Below, one piece after another: positions 5,693-5,934 of a DNA stretch of 5,934 nt. How positions within the stretch are numbered: position 1 is the stretch's first letter; each line of letters starts with the position of its first letter. The notes under the pieces are model-generated. The model was not told the DNA's origin. It ran no database searches and worked only from the letters and a program-made list of their open reading frames with translations. Both the position numbers and the translations under genes were made by a program. Source of the stretch: an uncultured Ruminococcus sp. (lineage in GTDB: Bacteria > Bacillota > Clostridia > Oscillospirales > Acutalibacteraceae); contig CADCON010000099.1 of NCBI GenBank assembly GCA_902803035.1, positions 1-5,934 on the forward strand, read 5' to 3'.

Positions 5693-5934
5693 ATGAGAGT
5701 GATCACAGGCACGGCAAGAGGCAGACGGCTCAGAACTCTTGAGGGAAGCGACGTCAGACCCACCACCGACAGAGTGAAAGAAGCGGTTTTCAGCGTCATT
5801 CAGTTTGACATGGAAGGGCGCAGGATCCTCGATCTCTTTGCCGGCAGCGGACAGATGGGCATTGAGGCTCTCAGCCGCGGCGCGAAGGAGGCTGTCTTTG
5901 TCGACAGCGCGAAGAAAAGCGTTGACATTATCCG
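5693..5934 (+). CDS. rsmD: 16S rRNA (guanine(966)-N(2))-methyltransferase RsmD (N-terminal part)
   Basis: The first 80 codons are present; the gene continues beyond the window (full family length about 180-190 residues). RsmD transfers a methyl group from S-adenosylmethionine to N2 of G966 of 16S rRNA in the assembling small subunit. The visible part has the family's opening RVITGTARGRRL (2-13), the conserved RPTTDRVKEAVFSVI block (22-36), and SAM-binding motif I LDLFAGSGQMGIEALSRG (46-63), followed by the acidic end of the next strand (VFVD, 68-71). The catalytic DPPY-type motif would lie outside the window. An AAAGGA ribosome binding site (5678-5683) precedes the ATG by 9 nt. In many Firmicutes coaD follows rsmD; this cannot be checked here. 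Confidence 0.94.
   Translation, partial: MRVITGTARGRRLRTLEGSDVRPTTDRVKEAVFSVIQFDMEGRRILDLFAGSGQMGIEALSRGAKEAVFVDSAKKSVDII

Noticed and set aside
1..5934. Mobile element, CRISPR array, toxin-antitoxin or phage-defence system
   Set aside because: No transposase, integrase, array of spaced repeats, terminal repeats or defence-associated protein is visible on either strand; the genes are ordinary chromosomal families.

Overview
The window reads as ordinary chromosomal DNA from a Gram-positive anaerobe, most likely a moderately GC-rich member of the Clostridia (Oscillospiraceae/Lachnospiraceae type). The grounds are the family-level look of the proteins, strong AG-rich ribosome binding sites, SigA-type promoters, TTG starts, and a clostridial-looking L,D-transpeptidase. 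This placement is by recognition only; no database search was possible.

Layout: (1) 1-1241, minus strand, a MATE-family multidrug/cation efflux transporter that runs off the left edge. (2) 1242-1657, an AT-rich divergent intergenic region with a near-consensus promoter pointing right, which implies a leader of about 285 nt. (3) 1658-2548, plus strand, an AraC-family regulator with a cupin sensor unusually rich in cysteine. (4) 2551-2590, a compact bidirectional terminator between convergent genes. (5) 2602-3483, minus strand, a membrane-anchored L,D-transpeptidase (YkuD fold) with a TTG start. (6) 3484-3639, a divergent promoter region with a short perfect inverted repeat over one -35 element. 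(7) 3640-5508, plus strand, complete uvrC. (8) 5509-5692, a spacer with a 9+9 bp inverted repeat, a third near-copy of its arm and a clear promoter. (9) 5693 to the right edge, plus strand, the start of rsmD.

How the genes relate: the AraC regulator and the MATE pump are divergently transcribed, a common arrangement in which the regulator controls the pump and itself; this is inferred from context only. The transpeptidase, UvrC and RsmD each appear to have their own promoter and act in unrelated housekeeping processes: wall cross-linking, nucleotide excision repair and 16S rRNA modification. I see no mobile element, CRISPR array, tRNA or rRNA, and nothing that amounts to a new multi-gene system. 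The items most worth a second look are the cysteine cluster in the AraC sensor, the long leader before it, the variant active site of the transpeptidase, and the two operator-like inverted repeats flanking uvrC.
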